A stretch of 60,646 nucleotides of DNA from Clostridiales bacterium (GTDB taxonomy: Bacteria > Bacillota > Clostridia > Saccharofermentanales > Saccharofermentanaceae): the NCBI GenBank assembly GCA_017554745.1, contig JAFZHS010000029.1, positions 1 to 60,646 of the forward strand, written 5' to 3'. Below the pieces are notes generated by a model that had not been told where the DNA came from, made no database searches, and saw only the letters and a list, made by a program, of their open reading frames with translations. Every line of letters starts with the position of its first letter. Within the stretch, counting starts at the first letter, position 1. Positions 8,231 to 16,338 of the stretch are shown piece by piece. A program made the translations under genes and the position numbers.

Positions 8231-9241
8231 TTATCGGTCTTCACGATAGTAATTGCGTCCGATAGCCTGTGGCTCGCCGCTCTTTTTCTTCTTGGAAAGC
8301 GAGCTTGCGATGAGGACGATAAGAGTAATGATGAACGGCAGTGCCGAGAAGAAGTGCGAAGGGATCTTCGTAAGCCATCCAAGAGCGTTCGGGAAAGCGT
8401 ATGCGAGTGCCGCATTCTGCACTCTGAGAGTATTAAAGAATCCGAAGATGAATGTTCCGAGGATAGCCTTGGCAGGGCTCCAGTTGGCAAAGATAACGAG
8501 AGCGATGGAGATCCATCCGTAACCGTTGATCCAGCAGTTTGAGCCTTCGAAAGTACCGCCCATGTTAAGTCCCATGTAAAGGCCGCCGATGCCCATGATG
8601 CCTGAACCGATGATTATGTGAAGGTACTTGTAGAGCGTGACGTTAACGCCAAGAGAGTCAGCGGCAGCGGGATTCTCACCTATCGCGCGGAGCTTTAATC
8701 CCGGAACGGTCTTCTTGAAATAGACCGACATTAAGATCGCTATGAGTATTGCAACATAAACCAGAATGCCGTGCGAGAACAATGCTTTTCCGAAGAAAGG
8801 AATGTCTGACAATACCGGGATGTGCAGAGCCTGTGACTGTTCGTAGAAAGCCTTTGTTGCGCTTTCTTCAGCACCACTGAACATAGGCCAGCCGCCCTTG
8901 CTGTTTGAAAGAGCATTGCCGATAAAATAATAGAACGCAACACCGAAGGTTGTGATAGTAAGTCCTGTTACATTCTGATTTGCCTGCAGGGTAACCGTCA
9001 AAAACGAGAACAGAAGTCCGACGAGTCCTGCTGCGATAAAGCTTACTATGCAAGCAACAAAGAGACTGTTTGTCTTAGCGCCGGCAAGATAACCGACAAC
9101 GGCACCTATTGCCATCGTACCTTCAACACCCAGGTTCAATGAACCGGATTTCTCGATCATGATCTCGCCCGTCGTACCGTAAAGGAGCGGAATGTTGTAG
9201 ACGATTATGTTAAAGAGGAACAGAGTAAATACATCAAGCAT
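8231..9241 (-). CDS. BMP-type nucleoside ABC transporter, permease 2 (NupQ/YufQ-like)
   Basis: This is the membrane subunit of a branched-permease ABC importer, related to NupQ and to the inner-membrane BPD_transp_2 family. The 336-residue protein has about nine hydrophobic segments. The family signature EIMIEKSGSLNLGVEGTM is near the N-terminus, and GENPAAADSLGVN corresponds to the ATPase-coupling loop. I chose the ATG at 9241 because AAAGGAGGAAG is positioned correctly before it; this gives an 8-bp overlap with the preceding permease. The C-terminus is basic. It works with the ATPase, the first permease and the BMP lipoprotein upstream. Confidence 0.92.
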   Translation of the reverse strand: MLDVFTLFLFNIIVYNIPLLYGTTGEIMIEKSGSLNLGVEGTMAIGAVVGYLAGAKTNSLFVACIVSFIAAGLVGLLFSFLTVTLQANQNVTGLTITTFGVAFYYFIGNALSNSKGGWPMFSGAEESATKAFYEQSQALHIPVLSDIPFFGKALFSHGILVYVAILIAILMSVYFKKTVPGLKLRAIGENPAAADSLGVNVTLYKYLHIIIGSGIMGIGGLYMGLNMGGTFEGSNCWINGYGWISIALVIFANWSPAKAILGTFIFGFFNTLRVQNAALAYAFPNALGWLTKIPSHFFSALPFIITLIVLIASSLSKKKKSGEPQAIGRNYYREDR

Positions 9242-10337
9242 TCTTTGCTTCCTCCTTTCTTGCGATCTTGAAGTTAGCCGCGAAGTCTGCAACTAAAACA
9301 GAGAACAGGATTATGCCCTGCAAAAGATCAGCGAAATTTATATCGATCGCAGGATACTGTGTGGCGGCAGCCTGGCATCCGTACTGCAGGATCGAAATGA
9401 GTATCGATATGACAAATACTGCAGGAACGTTGAGCTTACCGAGCCATGCTACGATGATTCCCGTCCAGCCTACTCCGTTAGTGATGGTATCAGAGATCGT
9501 GCCTGCGGCAGATACAGTAAGAGCAGCCGCAAGACCGATCAGGGCAGATGATATGAACATCGTGCGGAGTACGATCTTACCGACGCTCATGCCGGCATAT
9601 TTAGCGGTAGCGCTGCTGTCACCGACAACGGAGATCTCATATCCGTGCTTCGTGTACTTGAGGTAGATGTAGATGATTACCGTAAGGGCGATCGCAATGA
9701 TGACAGACCAGAGAAGATTGAACTTTCCGAAGTGTATTCCGCCCATTACCGCAGAGTCAGGGAATGTGCCGAATTTGGCTCTCTTCGAATCTTCTCTTAA
9801 GAAGAAATTCCAGTCTGCTTTTGTCTCGCCGATATACCTTATGACGTACAGCATGATGTAGTTGATCATGAGCGTCATCAATGTCTCATTGGTGTTGAAC
9901 TTTACCTTCAAAGCAGCGACTGCGACACCGATTATTCCGCTCGATATCATGGCCGCAAGACACATCAGGAGCACGGTCACGAAGTTCGGTGTTCCGGTGC
10001 TGTGGAAAGCTATTATTGAAGCGGCGATCGCGCCTATCAGGAACTCGCCCTCACCGCCGATATTCCAGAAACGCATCTTGAATGAAAGGCTCAGTGCCAG
10101 AGACGTTATAAGGAGCGGCACAAAGATCTTCAGAAGACCTTCAATGCTCTTATATCCGTACTTGTTTCCGATAAGTCCTATGGTGAACATCTTGCCGTAA
10201 TACTCCCACGGCTTGATGCCTAATACCCACAAAATAACTGCACCGATCGTAAGGGAAATTACGATGCCGATAAAGCAAAAAAGGAGCGTTCTCCAGATGC
10301 GTGCATCCGCTCTTCTTACCAGATGGAACTTGCTCAT
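9234..10337 (-). CDS. BMP-type nucleoside ABC transporter, permease 1 (NupP/YufP-like)
   Basis: This 367-residue integral membrane protein of the BPD_transp_2 family pairs with the shorter permease downstream to form the translocation channel. It begins with a short basic cytoplasmic tail (MSKFHLVRRADAR) and has about nine to ten membrane spans. FWNIGGEGEFLIG matches the conserved 'NIGxEGQ' motif of nucleoside/ribose-type permeases. VVGDSSATAKYAGMSV is the coupling loop. The ATG at 10337 overlaps the ATPase stop by 4 bp and has GAGGAGGAC ahead of it. Confidence 0.92.
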   Translation of the reverse strand: MSKFHLVRRADARIWRTLLFCFIGIVISLTIGAVILWVLGIKPWEYYGKMFTIGLIGNKYGYKSIEGLLKIFVPLLITSLALSLSFKMRFWNIGGEGEFLIGAIAASIIAFHSTGTPNFVTVLLMCLAAMISSGIIGVAVAALKVKFNTNETLMTLMINYIMLYVIRYIGETKADWNFFLREDSKRAKFGTFPDSAVMGGIHFGKFNLLWSVIIAIALTVIIYIYLKYTKHGYEISVVGDSSATAKYAGMSVGKIVLRTMFISSALIGLAAALTVSAAGTISDTITNGVGWTGIIVAWLGKLNVPAVFVISILISILQYGCQAAATQYPAIDINFADLLQGIILFSVLVADFAANFKIARKEEAKNA

Positions 10338-11914
10338 ACGCTCTTGTCCTCCTCATCTGAAGTAAAAGCTGAATCTTTCGCGATACCGTCAGTCTTACCT
10401 TCTTTGTTTACGATATTAAGAGTTCCTGTCATCATGAGACCGATCTCTTCCTTTGTCGTGTGCTCACTGTTTACGACACCCTGAAGTTTGCCGTGGCAGA
10501 TGACCATTATCTTGTCACAGAGAGCGAGCATAACATCCAGGTCTTCACCGACGAAAAGTATGCCCGTTCCCTTCTTTTTCTCATCATTCAAAATGTTGTA
10601 GATCGTGTAAGAAGAATTGATATCAAGGCCTCTTACAGGGTATGCGGTAATGAGTACGTTAGGACCTGATTTGATCTCGCGTCCGAGCAATACCTTCTGG
10701 ACATTACCGCCTGACAGACGCCTTACCGGAGTCTCCGTGGAAGGCGTTACGACTTCCAGTCTCTCGATGACTTTCTGAGCCTCTTCCCTTGCGGATTTAC
10801 GGTCGACAAACGGACCTTTTGCCTCGTTATAATTCTTGAGGATCATGTTGTCCGTAATGGACAGCGAAGGAGCAAGTCCCATGCCCAGACGGTCCTCAGG
10901 GATAAAGCTCATTGAGATGCCGTGCTCTAAGATCTTCTTAGGCGACATGCCGACGATACTCTCACCTTCATGTATCATCTTTCCTTCTTCGATCTTGCGT
11001 AAGCCCGCTATTGCTTCACAAAGCTCCTTCTGGCCGGAGCCTGCGATGCCTGCAACACCGAGTATCTCACCGCCTCTGATGTAGAAATTGATGTGATCTA
11101 TCGCAGTTGCGCCTTCGTCATTCTTGACCGTGAGATCTCTTATCTCAAGTAACGGGTGCGTCTTCTCGATAACCGGTCTGTCGATGTTGAGCGTGATCTT
11201 GCGTCCTACCATGAGCTCTGTGAGAGCTTTCTCGTCAGTCTCGGCCGTTACGACGGTATCGATGTATTCGCCGTGTCTTAAGACAGCGACTCTGTCTGAT
11301 ATCGCCATAACTTCATTGAGCTTATGCGTGATGATTATTATCGAATGTCCTTCTGCCTTCATCGCGCGGAGCACAGCGAAAAGCTTATCGATCTCCTGGA
11401 CTGTCAGAACCGCTGTAGGTTCGTCGAGGATGATTATTTTCGCGCCGTAGCAGAGGACCTTAAGGATCTCAAGAGTCTGCTTTTCTGAGACCGCCATATT
11501 GGCGACTACCTTATCCAGATCTATTTCAAAGCCGAATTTAGCGGCTGTATCTTCTATCTTTTTGCGTACGTCTTTGCCGTGAATAAAACGGCCGTTACCC
11601 CTCATTCCGATACGGATATTCTCAAGCGCCGTAAACCGCTCGACCAGCTTGAAGTGCTGGTGTACCATTCCTATCCCGAGTCTTCCGGAATCTTCCGGAG
11701 AATTGATCCTGGCTTTCTCGCCGTTGATAAAAATAGAACCGCTGTCGGGCATATAGATGCCCGACAGCATGTTCATGAGTGTCGTTTTACCTGAACCGTT
11801 CTCGCCAAGCAAGGCAAGTATCTCACCTTTGGCAAGAGACAAATTGATGTTTTTATTGGCCGCCACAGGGCCGAAGCTTTTAGTTATTCCTTTTAGCTCT
11901 ATGGCATATTCCAT
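10334..11914 (-). CDS. BMP-type nucleoside ABC transporter, tandem ATPase (NupO/YufO-like)
   Basis: This 526-residue energising subunit has two fused nucleotide-binding domains. The first (about 5-240) has Walker A GENGSGKTT, a Q-loop at MVHQHFK, and Walker B IIILDEPTA. The second (about 255-500) has a Walker-A-like GIAGSGQKE lacking the canonical Lys-Thr, signature LSGGNVQK, and a degenerate Walker B (LITAYPVRGLD in place of a hydrophobic-DEP). That asymmetry is normal for sugar/nucleoside ATPases of this family. It is joined by a 4-bp overlap to the first permease and lies 27 bases after the BMP lipoprotein. Confidence 0.93.
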   Translation of the reverse strand: MEYAIELKGITKSFGPVAANKNINLSLAKGEILALLGENGSGKTTLMNMLSGIYMPDSGSIFINGEKARINSPEDSGRLGIGMVHQHFKLVERFTALENIRIGMRGNGRFIHGKDVRKKIEDTAAKFGFEIDLDKVVANMAVSEKQTLEILKVLCYGAKIIILDEPTAVLTVQEIDKLFAVLRAMKAEGHSIIIITHKLNEVMAISDRVAVLRHGEYIDTVVTAETDEKALTELMVGRKITLNIDRPVIEKTHPLLEIRDLTVKNDEGATAIDHINFYIRGGEILGVAGIAGSGQKELCEAIAGLRKIEEGKMIHEGESIVGMSPKKILEHGISMSFIPEDRLGMGLAPSLSITDNMILKNYNEAKGPFVDRKSAREEAQKVIERLEVVTPSTETPVRRLSGGNVQKVLLGREIKSGPNVLITAYPVRGLDINSSYTIYNILNDEKKKGTGILFVGEDLDVMLALCDKIMVICHGKLQGVVNSEHTTKEEIGLMMTGTLNIVNKEGKTDGIAKDSAFTSDEEDKSV

Positions 11915-11941
11915 AAAACACCCCTCAAGATAAACCGTTTG

Positions 11942-13219
11942 TTAATTATTGACCTGTGTAACGCCTGCAACGTAGTAATCCATTGTGCCCTGGATAACGC
12001 CGTCATCAACGGAAGCGCCGCCTGCTGCAACGATCTCTGCGCCTGCATTTGTAACGAGAGCATCGTTAACCTTATCTACCTTAACGGAACCTGCTGCTCC
12101 GCTGAATGTGAGCTTAACGCCGGAGAATACATCCCACTCACCGGAGATCATGAGATCCTTGGCAAGCTTGATTGCTTCTGCTGTCTCAGGCTCGCAGTTC
12201 TTGGAAAGCTCGGAAACGTCAACGAGACCAGCGCTGAGTCCTTCGTAGTAGTTGCCTACTGTCTGCATGAAAGAATCAGGATCAGTCATAGCAGCCTTCA
12301 TAGCTGTTGCATAGTAAGCATCCCAGTTCCAGATAGGAGCTGTAAGGTGGGAATCAGGTGCTTCAGCTGTCATATCGGAGTTGTATCCGCAGCCAAATAC
12401 GTGCTTCTCGTTAGCAACGATCTGAGGCTGAGCGGAGTCGCAGTGCTGAGCGATAACGCCGCATCCGTATGTCTCGATAAGAGTCTCTGCTGCCTGTCTC
12501 TCGAGTTCCTGGTCACCCCATGTGTAGATCTCATAAACGCTGATCTTTGCGTCAGGGTTAACAGCCATGCATCCCATAGCGAATGCATTGATACCGGAAC
12601 ACGTCTCAGCATACTCTGTACCCCATGCGGATACATAACCGATGTTGTTGTTGCCGATTGCAAGAGACTTATATCCTGCTGCGATACCTGCGAGGTAACG
12701 TGCCTGATAGATCCTTCCGAAATAGTTGTTGAAGTTCTTGTCGTTGGAAAGATAACCTGTTGCGTGGGAGAAGATGATGTCAGGATATTCTTCAGCCTTC
12801 TCTTCGAACGCATTGATGTAACCGAAGCTGATACCGAAGATGATATTGCATCCGTTACCTGCGAGCTGGTCGATAGCCTGCTTTACTTTCTCGTCGTCCT
12901 CAGGGATATTGTCAACGATGTAGAGGTCTGTATCGGGATTAAGTCCGATAGACTTCATAGCTGTCGTAATACCCTTGTGGTGTGCATAGGTGTAGCCGGA
13001 AGTGTCGTTCTGGCTGTTGATGTAGATAGCGCCAACCTTAAAATCCGAGTCGGAATCAACAGGTGTAACAGGCTCGTCTCCGTCGTCCTGGCTGGCAACA
13101 GTACCGTTGTCCCCATTTGAATTGCTCTCTCCGCCTTCAGCTGAATTACAGCCTGCAAGAGCGAAGACAGATGTAACTGTAAGTGCTGCAGTTACGATAA
13201 TAGAAATCAGTTTCTTCAT
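11942..13219 (-). CDS. BMP family nucleoside-binding lipoprotein
   Basis: This is the extracytoplasmic substrate-binding protein of the nucleoside importer (BmpA/PnrA family). The 425-residue precursor has a signal peptide with lipobox LAGC at about 21-24, then a Ser/Gly/Asn-rich tether. The mature BMP fold runs from FKVGAIYINSQNDTSGYTYAH, with FGISFGY, SAWGTEYAETCSGINAFAMG and GVIAQHCDSAQ typical of the family. The ribosome site is GAAGGAGGCAG. It follows xpt by 66 bases and precedes the ATPase, so binding protein, ATPase and permeases form one unit with purine salvage. The substrate is most likely purine nucleosides by context; the sequence alone does not prove this. Confidence 0.93.
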   Translation of the reverse strand: MKKLISIIVTAALTVTSVFALAGCNSAEGGESNSNGDNGTVASQDDGDEPVTPVDSDSDFKVGAIYINSQNDTSGYTYAHHKGITTAMKSIGLNPDTDLYIVDNIPEDDEKVKQAIDQLAGNGCNIIFGISFGYINAFEEKAEEYPDIIFSHATGYLSNDKNFNNYFGRIYQARYLAGIAAGYKSLAIGNNNIGYVSAWGTEYAETCSGINAFAMGCMAVNPDAKISVYEIYTWGDQELERQAAETLIETYGCGVIAQHCDSAQPQIVANEKHVFGCGYNSDMTAEAPDSHLTAPIWNWDAYYATAMKAAMTDPDSFMQTVGNYYEGLSAGLVDVSELSKNCEPETAEAIKLAKDLMISGEWDVFSGVKLTFSGAAGSVKVDKVNDALVTNAGAEIVAAGGASVDDGVIQGTMDYYVAGVTQVNN

Positions 13220-13285
13220 AAACTGCCTCCTTCAAAAATATATATGCAAAGCAAATGCATATCAAAAGTTAATGTTCAGGCCGCT

Positions 13286-13867
13286 TTACGACCTGAATTC
13301 GACTGAGTCGTCGGTCATCTTGTCGATGATCGCCAGAGACTCTACCCTGATGCCCTTGGCGCGCAGCTCGTCACCGCCGCCCTGGAAACCCTTTTCGATC
13401 GCGATTGCGCAGCCGGCAAGTTTTGCGCCTGCCTGCCCTACGATATCGATCAGTCCTGCCAGAGCGTTGCCCTTGGCAAGGAAGTCATCGACGATGAGCA
13501 CCGTGTCATCCTTGGTGATGTAATCACCCGATACCACGATGTCATATGTCTGCTGGTGTGTGTATGAGAAAACCTTGGATGTGAGGATGTTGCCGGAGAC
13601 ATTTAAGGACGAATGCTTCTTCGCGAAAACGACCGGAAGCCCCATCGCAACCCCTGCGGCAAAAGCAATCGCAATACCCGAAGACTCAATGGTTAAAACC
13701 TTTGTAACATTGTTACCTTCGAAAAGCCTTGCGATCTCTTCTCCCATAGCCTTGATGAGTTTGGTATCGATCTGCTGGTTGAGAAAACTTCCTACCTTGA
13801 GTACTTCACCCGGCAGGATCTGTCCTTCTTCAAGGATCCTTTGCTCTAACTCGCGGATAAAAATCAC
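13286..13867 (-). CDS. xpt: Xanthine phosphoribosyltransferase
   Basis: The enzyme converts xanthine and PRPP to XMP in purine salvage. The ~190-residue protein aligns along its whole length with the Bacillus type: LPGEVLKVGSFLNQQID, IESSGIAIAFAAG, VFAKKHSSLN, and the PRPP loop VLIVDDFLAKGNAL. The start is unusual. The GTG at 13867 lies inside the ribosome site GGGGAGGTG and cannot use it, while the family N-terminus and normal spacing point to an ATC (13858) as initiator; the coordinates give the longest open frame. A short leader (about 30 nt) leaves no room for a purine riboswitch. It heads the xpt-BMP-ABC unit. Confidence 0.93.
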   Translation of the reverse strand: MIFIRELEQRILEEGQILPGEVLKVGSFLNQQIDTKLIKAMGEEIARLFEGNNVTKVLTIESSGIAIAFAAGVAMGLPVVFAKKHSSLNVSGNILTSKVFSYTHQQTYDIVVSGDYITKDDTVLIVDDFLAKGNALAGLIDIVGQAGAKLAGCAIAIEKGFQGGGDELRAKGIRVESLAIIDKMTDDSVEFRS

Positions 13868-13896
13868 CTCCCCACAAGGACTTTGACCACGTACTA

Positions 13897-13925
13897 ATAT
13901 TATAATTATTACAAATATGTGTCAA
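13897..13925 (-). promoter_or_regulatory. Sigma-A promoter of the xpt-nucleoside transporter unit
   Basis: TTGACA (13920-13925) is a perfect -35. TAATAT (13897-13902) lies 17 bp away, with an overlapping TATAAT at 13899-13904 giving a 15-bp spacing. Transcription would start near 13890, leaving about 25-30 nt before xpt. Confidence 0.8.
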
Positions 13926-13974
13926 ACTCCAAGGGGACTATATTTTGCACATTTTTGAGGCTGAAAGTTTTTAA

Positions 13975-14640
13975 TTATCGTAACTCTTGCGGGGTGTAAT
14001 CAGACAGAGCAAGTGTTATCTGGCCGGTAACTGCCTCAGCCAGATCCATTCCGCCGGCCTTGACCGCCTCTTCTGACAGGGGATTTTCCGTATAACCTGC
14101 TCCGAGGCAGTAATAAAGCGAGCTGCCATCGCCCATTTTTATTCTCCTGTAAGACAAAATACTGCCCAAAGCCTCCGAAGCATCATTGCCGATCGCGATA
14201 ACGGGAACGCCGTTTTGCGCAATGCTGTTCAAAAGCGCCTCGCTTCCGGCCTGTGTAAGATTCGGAGTGCCGGAAATAACGATCACCAGTTTGTCCGTAT
14301 ATTCGACCGGGATCTGTTCTGATACCAGTCTTCCGAACGAATCATGCACTTGGGTGTGGAAAAGAGGGCTCTTTACCGGAAGATTATCCTCTGAGGCCGA
14401 CTCGGGTGTTATCACATTTACGACGGGCATCAGATGCTCCAGCTCTTCCGGCGGAGGATCGCCTATCCAATAGATCGTGGTATCTGCGGCGATTATCGTA
14501 TCAATATTGGCGTCAAGCGCGGCCTTCCTGTCGATGGCCTGCTGTCTCTTCGTACTCGACCCGAAAAGGATCGCGATGAAAAGAATGAACATCATCGCGA
14601 ATACGGTAAGTACGATAAGACCTGTCTTGCCTCTGCTCAT
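13975..14640 (-). CDS. Membrane-anchored protein of unknown function
   Basis: This 221-residue protein is one I do not recognise. It has a short basic N-terminus (MSRGKTG), one membrane span (about 6-28, LIVLTVFAMMFILFIAILFG) and a predicted external domain of ~190 residues. The stretch KLVIVISGTPNLTQAG and GVPVIAIGNDASEALGSIL suggests alternating strands and helices of a Rossmann-like fold. No catalytic motif was identified. It begins 2 bases after the SseB gene stop, so it is co-translated with it and is the last gene of the malQ-glpK unit. Confidence 0.7.
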   Translation of the reverse strand: MSRGKTGLIVLTVFAMMFILFIAILFGSSTKRQQAIDRKAALDANIDTIIAADTTIYWIGDPPPEELEHLMPVVNVITPESASEDNLPVKSPLFHTQVHDSFGRLVSEQIPVEYTDKLVIVISGTPNLTQAGSEALLNSIAQNGVPVIAIGNDASEALGSILSYRRIKMGDGSSLYYCLGAGYTENPLSEEAVKAGGMDLAEAVTGQITLALSDYTPQELR

Positions 14641-14642
14641 GG

Positions 14643-15386
14643 TCAGCCGTCAATCCTTGTAACAAAAGGTTTTACACCTGCGATAACTTTTTGTGCGAAG
14701 TCTTCTTTGCTCGATACGACCATGGCATCCATGTTGTCGAGATAAGGAAGAGAATACTTGCGCAGGTTCTCAAGCGTATATTTCAAAGGCTCTCCGTCGC
14801 CTTCGGCCTCTGCAACAATAAGCCAGATCAGACGGTCCGTGCCGTTTTCTCTCATAAGTCTTACCCAGAGAGAAGATACCGTGGGCTCGATCTGGAGATA
14901 ACCCTCCAGAGCCTTCTTAAGCTCAGGCGGATATTTATCGGGCTCGCCGACCTTCGCCGTGCCGTCTCCTCCGATGCCCATCTGGGCAGCGATCATCTTG
15001 AGCATGTCCTTACCGAACAATACCTGCTCAGAGCCCGGATTGATAACGAATCCCGAGAGATCCATTTTCGGCGCCATGACTACGTCGATAAGGTCCGCAA
15101 ATCCTGCTATCACGCCGTTCTGGGGTTCTTTCTTATCCTCGAAAGCGACTTCGAAGCTGTCGGAATCGCTATACACGACCATGTACTTCAGGCCTTTAGA
15201 ATCGCTCATGGCATGGAAGCTGTAATTGCCTTCAGTGCCGTCAACGGGAACCAGGAATTTTGCGACAGCCGCCTCTTTGAGGACGGCGATCATGTTCTCT
15301 TCGGAAGGATCCTGACGGATCTTACCCATTAACTCTACCAGCTTCTCGTTCTCGATCCTCTCGATCTTGTTGGAATCATCACTCAT
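14643..15386 (-). CDS. SseB-family protein
   Basis: The 247-residue soluble protein has an SseB N-terminal domain (about 10-130: LVELMGKIRQDPSEENMIAV, KFLVPVDG, DLIDVVMAPKMDLSGFVINPG) and the SseB C-terminal domain (about 150-245). SseB was first linked to enhanced serine sensitivity in E. coli, but its biochemical role is unclear. GSEQVLFGKDMLKMI matches the conserved end of the first domain. The ribosome site is AGGGGAATGG. It is co-directional with glpK and the AEC transporter, with short gaps. No secretion-system genes are nearby. Confidence 0.82.
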   Translation of the reverse strand: MSDDSNKIERIENEKLVELMGKIRQDPSEENMIAVLKEAAVAKFLVPVDGTEGNYSFHAMSDSKGLKYMVVYSDSDSFEVAFEDKKEPQNGVIAGFADLIDVVMAPKMDLSGFVINPGSEQVLFGKDMLKMIAAQMGIGGDGTAKVGEPDKYPPELKKALEGYLQIEPTVSSLWVRLMRENGTDRLIWLIVAEAEGDGEPLKYTLENLRKYSLPYLDNMDAMVVSSKEDFAQKVIAGVKPFVTRIDG

Positions 15387-15404
15387 TTTCCATTCCCCTT
15401 ATCT

Positions 15405-16334
15405 TCAGAATACTGTTTTGACTGCCCACGCCCAGAACATAAGCGTTACGAGCATAAATATCATCGACAGAGATACGGTGCGGGCACTAAAATGCGGTGC
15501 CACATCGTAGTTCTCGGCAAATATAACATTCATCGAACCGCAAGGCAAAGCGCACATCAGGACGATCACGCTCATTGTCTCGGGAAGCATTTCGATCCAT
15601 CTCGATAAAATAAGCAAAACTCCCATAACTGCAGCCGGGATCACCATAAGCCGGAGAGCCGAGACAACGTACGCCTTCTTATCTGTCAGGAGCTTTTTGA
15701 TGTTGACGCTTGCGAGCATCGAGCCCATGACTATCATGGACAACGGCACCGTCATGTCACCTATCATCTTGAAGGTCTCGGCGACAAACGCAGGCATCCT
15801 CCACGGTATTATAAACAGCACTATAGCAAGGATCGAAGCAAGCGATACCGAGCTCTTGAACATGTCGAGGAGCGCAAACTTCGGTTTTCTCGAGAACAGA
15901 TATACCGCATACGTGTAGAAGAATACGTTGTAGCAGAGATTATAGACTGCAGCAAGAAGCAGTCCGTAGCTTCCGAACAGTGCTTCCATCAGAGGGAATC
16001 CGACAAATCCCGTGTTCGCGAAAACAGTACACGTGACCATTATCCTCTTCTCGTCTTCCAAGATATTAACTTTGCGCAGAGCCAGTCTCATCGCGATCAG
16101 TGTGAGCGCATAATATCCACAAGCGACAGCCGCGCATGTGATCATGCCGTTCATCGCGTCAGTCGAATAGTCGTGCTGGCTCGAACTTAAGATCATGAAC
16201 GGGAGCACTGCCTTAAGCAGGATATCCGATAATGCCCTCTCGCCGCTGCTGCCGATGACTTTGGTCTTGTTCAGCACAATGCCTAAGGCCAGGAACACGA
16301 ATATCTTGAAGAAAACTATATATACCTGGATCAT
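15405..16334 (-). CDS. AEC (auxin efflux carrier) family transporter
   Basis: The 309-residue integral membrane protein has about ten hydrophobic segments arranged as two five-helix repeats. Family members in bacteria export organic acids, such as malate, or amino acids. Recognisable stretches are NKTKVIGSSGERALSDILLKAVLPF near the start, ANTGFVGFPLMEALFG, and MCALPCGSMNVIFAENYD. The start lies 4 bases after the glpK stop with no ribosome site of its own, indicating translational coupling. The substrate cannot be assigned; linkage to glycerol kinase hints at a C3 compound but is weak evidence. Confidence 0.88.
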   Translation of the reverse strand: MIQVYIVFFKIFVFLALGIVLNKTKVIGSSGERALSDILLKAVLPFMILSSSQHDYSTDAMNGMITCAAVACGYYALTLIAMRLALRKVNILEDEKRIMVTCTVFANTGFVGFPLMEALFGSYGLLLAAVYNLCYNVFFYTYAVYLFSRKPKFALLDMFKSSVSLASILAIVLFIIPWRMPAFVAETFKMIGDMTVPLSMIVMGSMLASVNIKKLLTDKKAYVVSALRLMVIPAAVMGVLLILSRWIEMLPETMSVIVLMCALPCGSMNVIFAENYDVAPHFSARTVSLSMIFMLVTLMFWAWAVKTVF

Positions 16335-16338
16335 TTGA

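Noticed and set aside
11939..13120. 393-codon + strand frame
   Set aside because: Antisense of the BMP lipoprotein, which has a signal peptide, family motifs and operon context.
13868..13974. Purine riboswitch upstream of xpt
   Set aside because: A promoter lies at 13897-13925 and leaves only ~30 nt of leader; no riboswitch core is possible.
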